The translations under genes were made by a program, and so were the position numbers. Shown here in pieces: positions 24,414 to 34,618 of a stretch of DNA of 52,438 nucleotides (the first letter of the stretch is position 1; each line of letters begins with the position of its first letter). The stretch lies in assembly GCA_016875405.1 (NCBI GenBank), contig VGRJ01000022.1, forward strand, positions 1 to 52,438, given 5' to 3'. The DNA comes from Deltaproteobacteria bacterium (GTDB lineage: Bacteria; Myxococcota_A; Polyangia; Polyangiales; Polyangiaceae). Below the pieces are notes generated by a model, which saw nothing but the letters and a program-made list of their open reading frames with translations, had not been told where the DNA came from and made no database searches.

Positions 24414-25163
24414 ATGCTGAAACTTGCCCGAATCGTCGCCGCTGCCGCGGCCCTGCTCTTCACCCTGGCCCCTGGCCGTCCCGCGCTCGCCGAGACCGGC
24501 GACGAGTACCTGGCGAAGATCGACCAGTCCCTCAACAACTGGAAAACGCTCGACTCGCAGTTCACGGTGACGACCAAGTCCGGCGGCTCGACGACGGTCC
24601 TGAAGCTGCGAAACCGCATGCAAAACAAGGGCGCGTTCAACAAGCAGTTCGTCGACATCAGCGAGCCGCCCGACATGGCCGGGACCAAGGTGCTCACGAA
24701 GACGCCGCAGAAGATGTACATCTACCTCCCGTCGTTCAAGAAGGTCCGCCGCATCGCGAGCCATATGAACGAGCAGGGCTTCCTCGGGACCGCGCTCGCC
24801 TCGAAGGACATGAACCTCACCCACTACTCGGGCGAGTTCGCGCCGACGGTCGTCTCCGACGCGGGCAACGTCCTGCAGTTGAAGCTCGTCGCAAAGAGCG
24901 AGAAGGCGCCGTACCCGCGCCTCGACTTGACGATTGACAAGGCGCACTGGGTGCCGACGCAGGTGAAGTTCTTCGGTGAGGGCGACAAGCACCTGAAGAC
25001 CGAGACGCGCACCGACTACGTCTGCGAGGCGGGCTACTGCATGCCGAAGACGCTCGAGATGGTCGACCACACGAAGAGCGTCACGTCATCGCTCAAGCTC
25101 GTGAACTACAAGATCAACCCGGAGCTCGAGAAGGGGCTCTTCTCGAAGCGCAACCTCAAGTGA
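24414..25163 (+). CDS. LolA-like outer membrane lipoprotein-sorting family protein
   Basis: 249 residues from ATG 24414, preceded by the ribosome-binding AAGGA. The signal peptide runs to about residue 27 (LLFTLAPGRPALA). The mature protein is a LolA/LppX-like half-barrel of the LolA_like family: NWKTLDSQFTVTTKS, DISEPPDMAGTKVLTKT, MYIYLPSFKKVRRIASHMN, then the family's FLGT-ASKDMN motif (EQGFLGTALASKDMN), and VPTQVKFFGEGDKH. Such proteins bind lipid in the periplasm and often accompany RND lipid transporters; none is present here. It lies 19 nt before the gamma-glutamyltransferase gene, so the two may be cotranscribed. Confidence 0.88.
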   Translation: MLKLARIVAAAAALLFTLAPGRPALAETGDEYLAKIDQSLNNWKTLDSQFTVTTKSGGSTTVLKLRNRMQNKGAFNKQFVDISEPPDMAGTKVLTKTPQKMYIYLPSFKKVRRIASHMNEQGFLGTALASKDMNLTHYSGEFAPTVVSDAGNVLQLKLVAKSEKAPYPRLDLTIDKAHWVPTQVKFFGEGDKHLKTETRTDYVCEAGYCMPKTLEMVDHTKSVTSSLKLVNYKINPELEKGLFSKRNLK

Positions 25164-25182
25164 GCCCGCGCGGCCTCGCCCC

Positions 25183-27006
25183 GTGAACCGGCGACGGCCT
25201 GCCCTCTCACGCGTCGCCGCGGCCGTCGTGGTCCTGCTCGGACTCGGCGGCTGCGAGCCTCCGCCTCCGCGCGCGCTCCGAACCCCGACCCCTGACGCCC
25301 GGCCCGCGACGTCGACCCCGGCAGAGCCCCCGCCCGTCGCCTCGAGCGCGACCCCACGCCGCGAGCCGCTCCGCCTCCCGCGAGCCGGCGAGCGTGCGGC
25401 GCGCGGACGCCTCGGCATGGTGTCGAGCGAGGACGAGCTCGCCTCGCAAGTAGGTCGTGACGTCCTCGCAGCAGGCGGCAACGCCGTGGATGCCGCGGTG
25501 GCGATGGCGTTCGTGCTGTCGGTAACGCACCCCGTCGCAGGTGCGCTCGGAGGCGGCGGCTTCCTCCTCGTCCGAGCCCCGAGTGGCGACGTGAGCGCGC
25601 TCGACTTTCGCGAGGAGGCCCCCTCCGCCATCACGCCCGAGCGGCTCGCGCAAAAGACGAAGCGCTCCGCCTACGGCTACGCGTCGGCACCGGTGCCGGG
25701 CCTCGTCGCCGGCCTCGCGCTCGCCCGAGAGCGCTTCGGCTCGCGCCCGCTCGCCGAGCTGGTCGCGTCGGCGCGCCGCCTCGCCGAGGACGGCCACGAG
25801 CTGAGCGCGCGGCAAGCCAAAGTCCTCGGCTGGTTCTGGAATAGCGTCCGCGACAAGCCGCTTCGAAGGCTGCTCGGCGAGCGGAACCGACCGCTGAAGA
25901 AGGGGGCGCTCCTCAAGCAATCTGCACTCGCGCGAACCCTCGGCGCGATCGCCGAGAGAGGCGCCGACGGGTTCTATCGAGGGCCCGTCGCGGCCGCGAT
26001 CGCGCGCGCCATGGCGCGAGGCGGCGGGCTCGTCACCGAAGAGGATCTAAGCCGCTATCGGCCGCGCGAGCGGACACCGATCCGCGTCGTGTACCGGGGA
26101 CTCGACGTCTACACGATGCCCCCACCGTCGATGGGCGGCGTGGCGCTCGCGGGGATCTTGAGCGAGCTCTCGACACGCCCGCCGTTGCCTCCCGATGCCC
26201 CCGACGACGCGCACGCGCACGCCCTCGTCGAGGCCGCGCGACGCGCCTACGCGGACCGCAGGAGCGTCGGCGCCGACCCCGAGGCGAACGACCGCGCACG
26301 CCTCGACCCGCTGCTCGCAAAGCTGCTCGATCCCGAGTACCACGCTCACCGACAGCCCGCGTTCGATCCCGCGCACGCGACGCCCTCCTCCGAGGTGAGG
26401 CCGCTCACCGACGAGCCTTCCGGCGACGAGTCGCCCGAGACGACGCACCTGTCGGTCGTCGATCGCGAAGGGCGAGCCGTGTCGCTCACGCTGACGCTGT
26501 CGGCAGCCTTCGGCGCGAGGGTGCTCGTGCCCGAGGTCGGGGTCATCCTCTCCAACGCGCTCGGCGCGTTCTCTCCACGGGGCATCAACGTCGTCGCGCC
26601 CGGCAAGCGCATGGCGAGCTCGATGAGTCCGACGCTGGTCGTCGCAAACGGTGCGACCGTCGCGGTCCTCGGCTCGCCGGGAGGCGACACGATCCCGAAC
26701 ACCGTCGCGCAGTTGCTCGTGAGCATGGTCGATCGGGGTATGACGCTCGAGGGCGCCATCGACGCCCCGCGCCTTCATCACCAGCACCGCCCCGATCGCG
26801 TCCGCTTCGAGCGCAAGCGACCGCCGCAGCAAGCGCTGCTCGAGGCACTGCGGCGGCGCGGCCACGAGGTGCGGCCCGGGCCCGATCAGGGCGCCGCCAA
26901 CTGCATCGTGCTCGATCCCTCGACCGGGACGGCGTTCGGCTATGCGGACACAAGGAAGGGTGGCCTCGCGACAGGCCCCGAGGACATCTTCCCCACCGCT
27001 CCGTAA
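25183..27006 (+). CDS. ggt: Gamma-glutamyltransferase, predicted lipoprotein
   Basis: 607 residues from GTG 25183. The signal VAAAVVVLLGLGGC gives a lipid-anchored form (Cys24), unlike the soluble periplasmic E. coli enzyme, followed by a 40-residue Pro/Ala linker. GGT motifs: AGGNAVDAAVAMAFVLSVTH, GGGGFLLV, DFREEAP, PPPSMGGVAL, the autoprocessing site SPETTHLSVVD with nucleophile Thr420, and PGKRMASSMSPT with GSPGGDTIPN. The proenzyme is cleaved before Thr420 into two subunits that transfer or hydrolyse gamma-glutamyl groups, chiefly from glutathione, in the periplasm. The usual NxxxxFG lid is altered to LSAAFGARV. Probably used for glutathione or peptide salvage. Confidence 0.92.
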   Translation: MNRRRPALSRVAAAVVVLLGLGGCEPPPPRALRTPTPDARPATSTPAEPPPVASSATPRREPLRLPRAGERAARGRLGMVSSEDELASQVGRDVLAAGGNAVDAAVAMAFVLSVTHPVAGALGGGGFLLVRAPSGDVSALDFREEAPSAITPERLAQKTKRSAYGYASAPVPGLVAGLALARERFGSRPLAELVASARRLAEDGHELSARQAKVLGWFWNSVRDKPLRRLLGERNRPLKKGALLKQSALARTLGAIAERGADGFYRGPVAAAIARAMARGGGLVTEEDLSRYRPRERTPIRVVYRGLDVYTMPPPSMGGVALAGILSELSTRPPLPPDAPDDAHAHALVEAARRAYADRRSVGADPEANDRARLDPLLAKLLDPEYHAHRQPAFDPAHATPSSEVRPLTDEPSGDESPETTHLSVVDREGRAVSLTLTLSAAFGARVLVPEVGVILSNALGAFSPRGINVVAPGKRMASSMSPTLVVANGATVAVLGSPGGDTIPNTVAQLLVSMVDRGMTLEGAIDAPRLHHQHRPDRVRFERKRPPQQALLEALRRRGHEVRPGPDQGAANCIVLDPSTGTAFGYADTRKGGLATGPEDIFPTAP

Positions 27007-27016
27007 TTGACGGCCA

Positions 27017-27958
27017 TCAAGGCTTCGGGTGCGAGAGCAAGAACTCGATCGCGCGCGGCGCGAACTCGGGGCTCAGGCTCGGGAGGTGTCCACCCTTCGC
27101 GATCGTCCACAGCTCGGCCGCGCCGCCGGGCTTGCAGTCGCCGAAGCGCTCGACCGTCGTCTCGGCCCCCGCGAGCTTCATCTCGAGATCGATGGACGGG
27201 AGCGACGTGTCGGGCGTCGCAGCGCAGGCGTTGAGCTTGCTCCACTGGAGCACGCTCTCGCGCGCACTCGGGTAACTCGCGCTGCTGAACTTGCCGCCCT
27301 CGTAGACCACGGTGGCGTCGGCGTCGCCGTGGATGTGGAGCACGCTCACCGGCTCGGTCGCCTTGCATGTCCTCGGGTCGCTCGGCATCGCTCCCGCGAG
27401 GCTCACGATCGACGCGACGACGTCGGCGTGATCGCACGCCATGCGAAACGACATGAAGCCGCCGTTCGAGTGGCCGATGAAATGCACGCGCTTCGCGTCG
27501 ACGTTGTACGCCTTCTTGATCTCGTCGATGACGCTCGTGAGGTAGGCGGAGTCATCGACGTCGATCTTGCCGAAGTTGCAGCAAGCGTCGCTCGCGTTCC
27601 AGAACTTGAGCCCACCGGCGTCCTCCGTCCCCTCGGGGATCGCGTAGAGGAAGCCATGCTTCTCTGCCTGCGCCGTCAGCTTAAAGTAAGCCTCCTGCAC
27701 GAAGCCGCTCGCGCTGTAGCCATGGAGCAAGATGACGAGTGGGACCGCCTTCGTCCCGTCGTAGCTGTCGGGCACGACGAGCTTGATGGGTCGCGAACCG
27801 CCGATGACGACCTCGCCGCTCCCCGAGGTCGCGCCGCTGCTCGACGAGCCGCCGCCACCCGACGATGCGCTCGACGAGGTCGTCGCCGACGACCCAGAGG
27901 AACACGCCGAGGTGAAGAGCAGGAGGCCGAGGGCGAGCATTCGCATGACCGCACGCAT
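27017..27958 (-). CDS. LpqC-like (PHB depolymerase family) esterase lipoprotein
   Basis: 313 residues, lipoprotein signal MRMLALGLLLFTSAC, then a Ser/Gly linker (about 30 residues). The alpha/beta-hydrolase domain belongs to the LpqC/PHB depolymerase/feruloyl esterase group: VPLVILLHGYSASG, the nucleophile elbow VHFIGHSNGGF with Ser164, HIHGDADATVVYEGG with the catalytic Asp, and the His in AKGGHLPSL. It should hydrolyse esters outside the cytoplasm, such as hydroxycinnamate-polysaccharide or polyester bonds; the substrate is not known. The gene at 40231-41253 is a distant relative that has lost the nucleophile. It is divergent from purB, and its TATGCG box ends seven bases before the ATG. 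Confidence 0.88.
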   Translation of the reverse strand: MRAVMRMLALGLLLFTSACSSGSSATTSSSASSGGGGSSSSGATSGSGEVVIGGSRPIKLVVPDSYDGTKAVPLVILLHGYSASGFVQEAYFKLTAQAEKHGFLYAIPEGTEDAGGLKFWNASDACCNFGKIDVDDSAYLTSVIDEIKKAYNVDAKRVHFIGHSNGGFMSFRMACDHADVVASIVSLAGAMPSDPRTCKATEPVSVLHIHGDADATVVYEGGKFSSASYPSARESVLQWSKLNACAATPDTSLPSIDLEMKLAGAETTVERFGDCKPGGAAELWTIAKGGHLPSLSPEFAPRAIEFLLSHPKP

Positions 27959-28041
27959 ACACCAGGACGAGGTCGCGCGTCGCGACCGAGCGCATCCCCG
28001 TCGCCTTGACGCGAGAGGAGGCCTCGCCCACGGTCCGCGCG

Positions 28042-29339
<1,298 letters not shown>

Positions 29340-29343
<4 letters not shown>

Positions 29344-31043
29344 GCCGTCGCCTCGCACGCGCGCTCTCGCTCGGCGCGCTCGTCGCCCTGTCCGCCTGCA
29401 CACAGCCGGCAGTGAAGACGCCCGAGGCCTCGTGCCCGCCTGCTCCCTTCACCGCCAAGACCGACGCCATCGTCGACGCCTGGCTCGAGCTCACGCCTTC
29501 GTGGGGCCGCGCGGTCGGACTGCACCGCTACGACGGGCGCGTCCCCGCCATGTCGCGTGATGCCCTCGCCCGGCGCGTCCGCTGGGTCGACGACACCGTC
29601 CGCTCGCTGAAGTGCGTCACCGAGTGGTCCCTCGGCCCGGAAGAGCGGCTCGACCGCGCCCTCTTGCTCGGCCGGCTGCGCCTCGAGCGCGAGAACCTCG
29701 TCGGACGAAGGCTCCCAGAGACCGACCCACGCTTCTACGAGGAGCTCTTCGACGTCTCGGGCTACGTCAACTTCGAGTACGCGCCGCTCGCGGTCCGCGC
29801 CGCCCGCCTTGTTGAGCACGAGGAGGGCGCCCTCGCCGAGGCCCCACGCATCACCGAGAACCTCGCGCCTGTCCTGAGTCGCCCGGTGGTCTCCACCGCG
29901 ATCCGCGTCTACCGAGGCTACGCCGAGTACCTCCGCGGAGACGTCGCGAGCCTGGTCCGAAAGGTCGGAGACCCGCCGCTGCTCGAGCGCTTCGAGCGCG
30001 CGAACGAGGGCCTCGCGCGGGCGGCCGACGAGCTCGCGCGGCGCCTCGAGAGCGAATGGCTCCCGCGCGCCAACGACACCGCGCACGTCCTCGGGCGGGA
30101 GCGGTACCTCGCGTTCGTCGCGGCCCAGGAGGGGCGCGCCGTCGAGCTCGACGCGTTCTCGCAGATGGCCGAGGCAGACCTCGCCGCGAACAAGGCGGCC
30201 TACGAGGCCCTGGCGCCGACCGTCACGATCACGCGCCCGAAGGCGACCGAGCTCGTCGCGGAGGCGACGCGACTCATGAACGCATCGCGCGACTTCCTCG
30301 TCGAGAAGCGCCTCGTCACCCTGCCTTCCGACGAGCGCGCGGTCGTCGAGATCTCGCCGCCCTACATGCGGTGGAACGCCGCGTTCCTCAACATGCCCGG
30401 TCCCTTCGACAGCGTAGGGCGCGGCTTTTATTACGTGACGCTCCCCGACCCGAGCTGGCCCGCGAAGGAGCAAGAGGAGTATGTCTTCCCCCTCGGAACG
30501 CTGCTCGCCACGACCGTCCACGAGGTGTACCCCGGGCATTTCTTGCAGGGCCTCTGGGTCCGCCGCGCACCGACGCGCGTGCAGCGAATGACCGACAGCT
30601 ACTCGTTCGTCGAGGGGTGGGCTCACTACGTGGAGGAGCTCATGGTGGCCGAGGGCTTTGGCGCGAGCGATCCGCAGAATCGCCTGGGTCAGCTGTCGGA
30701 CGCGCTGCTGCGCAACTGCCGCTTCGTGGTGTCGATCGGCATGCACGCGCGCGGCATGTCGCTGGCCGAGGCCGAGCGCCGGTTCGTCGAGGACTGCCAT
30801 CAGGATCGCGCCGGCGCTCGCGAGCAGGCGATCCGCGCGACCTTCGACCCCGGCTACTTCGCCTACACGCTTGGAAAACTCCAGATCCGCGAGCTCCGCC
30901 GTGAGGCCGAGGCGCGGCTCGGCGCGCGCTTCGACGTTCGAGCCTTCCACGACGCGCTGCTATCGCACGGGTCGCCCCCGGTAGCGCTCGTGCGCGAGCG
31001 GGTGCTCGCCGACCTCGAGGCCACGTCCTCCGCAGCACGCTGA
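29340..31043 (+). CDS. DUF885 family metallopeptidase-like lipoprotein
   Basis: 567 residues from GTG 29340 (GTGA overlap with purB). The signal RALSLGALVALSAC gives a lipid-anchored periplasmic protein. It is alpha-helical, as in the DUF885 family related to M2/M3-like gluzincins. The zinc-site motif HExxxGH is present as TVHEVYPGHFLQ, with the downstream glutamate in FVEGWAHYVEELM and the ISPPYMRWNAAF and GFYYVTLPDP segments conserved in the family. Some members are reported carboxypeptidase-like, but this one is unassigned. It probably trims peptides in the periplasm. Confidence 0.87.
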
Positions 31044-31080
31044 ACGCGACGCCGCAGCGCCAACCGTCTTTCTCGTCGCC

Positions 31081-31956
31081 TCAGGGCCTCGAGGCAACGA
31101 GGTTCATCGACTCCGGCGCGCGCAACATCATCGTCTGCGTCGTACGCGCGACGAGGCGCCCGCGATCGTCCCAAAGGTTTGCCGACGCTGTCGCATAGCC
31201 ACCGTGCGCGCGCTCGCAAGACTTGTCGACGAGCAACCACTCGGAGCGCGTGGCTTCGAGAAAATGCACGGTGAGGTCGAGGCTCGGCGCGTAGAAGCGA
31301 GCGTCGGGCCCGAGCGCGTTCGCGAGCGCATCGGGCATCGTGTCGGCGATCGGCGGGAGCGCCAGCGGATCGAGCGACCCATCCTCGGTGAGCTGGGAGG
31401 TACGGTAGCGGTACCAGAACGCCGAGCGCGCCTCGCCGCGAGGCCACCCCGCGCGCTCCCATAGCGGAGCCCCGCTCGCGAGCCGCATGTCGTAGTTGTC
31501 GAAGAAGGGCCGCGCCGGATGCCCCGCTGCGATCCGAGGCGCATTGCCGGCGTCGGGGCAGTCCTCGGGCAGCGAGGTCGACGGCACGGAGAGCCCAAGG
31601 ACGTCGGCGCCGTCGCGCGAGCGAACGTAGGTCGCGGTGACCTCGAGGCCTGGTCCAGGGGTGCTCGTCGACGCGAGGGCCGCTCGGAGCTGCACGGCGG
31701 CCCGCCCAAGGCGTAGGACCTCGACGCGCACCTCGAGCGGACCGGCGGGGACGGGGCTGCAGAAGAGCGCGGTCGCCGACAAGGGTCGGAGGTTCGCGTC
31801 GCCGAGCTCGTGAGTGATGGCGCGCATCGCCACCGTCATCAGGACGCCGCCCGACGGCATGACGTAGCTCCACGCCTCGTCGAGCTCCGCGACGTACCGG
31901 CCGCGCGCCCCTTCGAGGCGCGTCACCGCCGTAGACCTCGCGAGATCCTGGGACAT
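31081..31956 (-). CDS. TesB-like acyl-CoA thioesterase
   Basis: 291 residues from ATG 31956. Two hot-dog folds in tandem, as in the TesB/4HBT_3 group: first GRYVAELDEAWSYVMPSGGV with LMTVAMRA and SATALFCSPVPAGPLEV, then LTVHFLEATRSEWLLVDK and CERAHGGYATASANLWD with the closing strand RGRLVARTTQTMM. It should hydrolyse acyl-CoA esters in the cytoplasm. A TAAATC box ends seven bases before the ATG, in a 107-nt divergent gap shared with aroB. It is not linked to a fatty-acid operon here, so chain-length preference is unknown. Confidence 0.85.
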   Translation of the reverse strand: MSQDLARSTAVTRLEGARGRYVAELDEAWSYVMPSGGVLMTVAMRAITHELGDANLRPLSATALFCSPVPAGPLEVRVEVLRLGRAAVQLRAALASTSTPGPGLEVTATYVRSRDGADVLGLSVPSTSLPEDCPDAGNAPRIAAGHPARPFFDNYDMRLASGAPLWERAGWPRGEARSAFWYRYRTSQLTEDGSLDPLALPPIADTMPDALANALGPDARFYAPSLDLTVHFLEATRSEWLLVDKSCERAHGGYATASANLWDDRGRLVARTTQTMMLRAPESMNLVASRP

Positions 31957-32063
31957 GCGACCAGATTTAGCCGTTCGACGTCGCCCCCGGAAGCCTCCTC
32001 GAGGGCCGCGCGAGCTTCGGATCGACGAGCGAGCAATCCGTTGTAGAGTCCGCGAGGAGCGCC

Positions 32064-33140
32064 ATGCGTCACCTCGTCGATGTCTCGCCGGAAGGCGGCT
32101 CACCGTACCCGGTGTACGTCGGCGGAGCGCCGGACGGCATGCTCGCGGCGCTGTGGCGAGACCGCTGGCGCCAAGCGGTCTTGATCGGCGACGAGACGAC
32201 TGCGAGCCTCTTCGCCGCTCCGCTCGTGCGGGCCCTCGAAGCTCGCGATGTGGAAGTTCACGTCCTTCGATTTCCGGCGGGCGAGCGCTCGAAGACGCGT
32301 GAAACGAAGGCGCGCCTCGAGGACGCGATGCTTGAGGCGCACGTCGAGCGCGACGCGTGCATCGTCGGCGTCGGCGGCGGGGTCGCCCTCGATCTCGCGG
32401 GCTTCGTCGCCGCCACGTACCAGCGCGGCATCGACCACGTGTTCGTCGCGACGACGCTCCTCGCGCAAGTCGACGCCGCGATCGGGGGCAAGACGGGCGT
32501 CGACACCCCGCGAGGCAAGAACCTCATCGGCGCGTTTCATCAGCCGAAGGCCGTCCTCTGCGACTACGGCGCGCTCGCGTCCCTCGACGTGAGTGAGCGG
32601 CGGAACGGGCTCGCGGAGATGGTGAAGCACGCGGCCGTGTGGGACGCCGCGCTGTTCCGCGAGCTCGAGGGCTGGAGCGGTGAGGAGGCGCTACCAAGCG
32701 AGGCGCTGGTGGGGCGCTCGATCGCGGCCAAGGCCGAGGTCGTCTCGCGCGACACGCGCGACCGCGGGATCCGGCAGGTGTTGAACTTCGGGCACACGGT
32801 CGGCCACGCGCTCGAGGCCGCGACGGATCATTCGCTGCCTCACGGACAGGCCGTGGCGGTCGGGATGACGATCGAGGCCCGCGTGGCCGCGCGCGCGGGC
32901 TGGCTCGCCGACGACGACGCGCGTCGGCTGGCGGCCCTCTTGGCTCGCCTCGGGTTACCGACGGCTCCGCCGGTGGCGTTCTCTGACGCGTCGTCGTTCC
33001 TCGCTTCCGACAAGAAGACCGCGAGGGGCGCCGTGCGGTGCGCGCTCCCATCGACCCTCGGCGGCGTGACGCCGAGCGGCGGCAGCTACACGCGCGAGGT
33101 CTCTTACCAGGCGCTCGCCGCGGCCTGGAGCGAGCCCTAA
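32064..33140 (+). CDS. aroB: 3-dehydroquinate synthase
   Basis: 358 residues. It converts DAHP to 3-dehydroquinate, the second step of the shikimate pathway, using NAD and a metal. Motifs: FPAGERSKTRETKARLED, the NAD-binding GVGGGVALDLAGFVAATYQR, TTLLAQVDAAIGGKTGVD, GKNLIGAFHQPKAV, RNGLAEMVKHA and the metal ligand segment NFGHTVGHALEA with SLPHGQAVAVGM. The start is supported by the ribosome-binding GAGGAG and a TAGAGT box 14 bases upstream. It heads a tight three-gene operon (2-nt gap, then a 4-nt overlap). Confidence 0.96.
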   Translation: MRHLVDVSPEGGSPYPVYVGGAPDGMLAALWRDRWRQAVLIGDETTASLFAAPLVRALEARDVEVHVLRFPAGERSKTRETKARLEDAMLEAHVERDACIVGVGGGVALDLAGFVAATYQRGIDHVFVATTLLAQVDAAIGGKTGVDTPRGKNLIGAFHQPKAVLCDYGALASLDVSERRNGLAEMVKHAAVWDAALFRELEGWSGEEALPSEALVGRSIAAKAEVVSRDTRDRGIRQVLNFGHTVGHALEAATDHSLPHGQAVAVGMTIEARVAARAGWLADDDARRLAALLARLGLPTAPPVAFSDASSFLASDKKTARGAVRCALPSTLGGVTPSGGSYTREVSYQALAAAWSEP

Positions 33141-33142
33141 GC

Positions 33143-34618
33143 ATGCTCTGCGTGACCGGCACCGAGGGCACGCTCGAGGCGCTCCGAAGGCGCTTGAAGC
33201 GTGACGCCGAGCTTGCGAAGCATCAAGCCGTAGACGTGCCGCTCGAGGAGATCCGACTCGATCACCTCGTCGCCATCGACGATGACACGTTCGCCTGGCT
33301 CGCGAGCGTCGCGTCCGAGCGCACGCTCGTGGCGACGTGCCGCCCCGTGCGGCAAGGCGGCGCCTTTCGTGGCAGTGAGCCCGAACGGCTCGCGCTCCTT
33401 CGGCGTGCCTCGGCGAGCGAGCTTGCGATGGTGGACGTCGAAGCCGATGTCGACGATGCGTTCCTCGGCGAGCTCGGACGCACCGCGGCGGTTCGTCGAG
33501 GCAAGGTCAAGCGGATGCTCTCGTGGCACGAGCACTCCGGGTTTCCGAAGGGCTGCGGTGAGCGTCTCCGTGACATGGCGCGACGCGACGTCGACCTCGT
33601 GAAGCTCGCCGTGACGGTCAGCGACGCCTCCGAGCTCGATGCGCTCGACGCGTGCCGCGCGAGAACCTCGAAGCCTTGCGTGCTCGTCGCGATGGGCACG
33701 GCCGGCGTGCTGACGCGCACGCATTACCCAGCTTTCGGCTCGCCCTTCTCGTACGTCGCATCGCAGGCGGACCTCGCGTCCGCGCCCGGGCAGCTCACCT
33801 TGGAGCAAGCCCTCGCCCTTGGGCTTCCGCGCTCGTCGACCGCTCCGCTCTTCGGGCTCGTCGGAGGCGCGCAGGTGCAACACTCTCCCGGGCCGCGCCT
33901 CATCAACCGGCTGTTTCGAAGGCGCGGCATGGCATCGAGCTACATCCCGATCGTGACGAGCTCGCTGCGCGCGACCCTGCCGCTCCTCGAGCGACTCGAC
34001 GCGCGCGGGCTCGCGGTCACCATGCCCCTCAAGCGCGAGGCTCTCGAGGTCGCGCGTCCCGACCCTCTCGCGCGCGAGGTCGGCGCGGCGAACTCGCTCC
34101 GGCGTCGCGAGGGGTGGGAGGCGACGAACACCGACGTGACGGGCGTCCGCGCCCCGCTCGAGAAGGCCCTCGCGAGGCTCGACGCTCGATGCGCTCGCAT
34201 CCTCGGGGCAGGCGGCGCCGCGCGAGCCGCCGCCGCCGCGTGCCGGTCCCTCGGGCTCACCGTCGAAGTCGCCGCGCGGAGACTCGATGAAGCAGAGGCC
34301 GTCGCCAGCGGGCGTGGTCGCGCGCTCGCCTGGTCGGAGCGTACGCGGGGCCCCGAGCTCGCCCGGTCGGTGCTTATCAACGCGACGCCGCTCACCGGCC
34401 ACGCCTCGCCCTGGCCAGACGAGGCTCCGCTCGACGTGGCAGCCGTCTTCGACACGGCGCTCGGATCGATGCGCTCGTCGCTGTTGGTGCGCGCCGAGGC
34501 CTCGGGCGCGCAGGTCCTCGGGCCGATGGACATGTGGCTCGCGCAAGCCGCCGAGCAACTCTCCTACTTTCTCGACGCTCGCGTCACCGTCGACGAGCTG
34601 GAGGACCTTGCGCGATGA
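33143..34618 (+). CDS. aroDE: Fused type I 3-dehydroquinate dehydratase / shikimate dehydrogenase
   Basis: 491 residues joining pathway steps 3 and 4. Residues 1-225 are a type I (Schiff-base) dehydroquinase: His129 in LSWHEHSG and the imine-forming Lys154 in VDLVKLAVT. Residues 233-491 are shikimate dehydrogenase: FGLVGGAQVQHSPGPRLIN, catalytic Lys297 in AVTMPLK, the substrate loop ATNTDVTGV, the NADP-binding ILGAGGAARAA, and INATPLTG. AroD-AroE fusions are known from plants, Chlamydia and some bacteria. The start is ATG 33143, two bases after the aroB stop. The stop overlaps aroA by four bases (ATGA). Confidence 0.95.
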   Translation: MLCVTGTEGTLEALRRRLKRDAELAKHQAVDVPLEEIRLDHLVAIDDDTFAWLASVASERTLVATCRPVRQGGAFRGSEPERLALLRRASASELAMVDVEADVDDAFLGELGRTAAVRRGKVKRMLSWHEHSGFPKGCGERLRDMARRDVDLVKLAVTVSDASELDALDACRARTSKPCVLVAMGTAGVLTRTHYPAFGSPFSYVASQADLASAPGQLTLEQALALGLPRSSTAPLFGLVGGAQVQHSPGPRLINRLFRRRGMASSYIPIVTSSLRATLPLLERLDARGLAVTMPLKREALEVARPDPLAREVGAANSLRRREGWEATNTDVTGVRAPLEKALARLDARCARILGAGGAARAAAAACRSLGLTVEVAARRLDEAEAVASGRGRALAWSERTRGPELARSVLINATPLTGHASPWPDEAPLDVAAVFDTALGSMRSSLLVRAEASGAQVLGPMDMWLAQAAEQLSYFLDARVTVDELEDLAR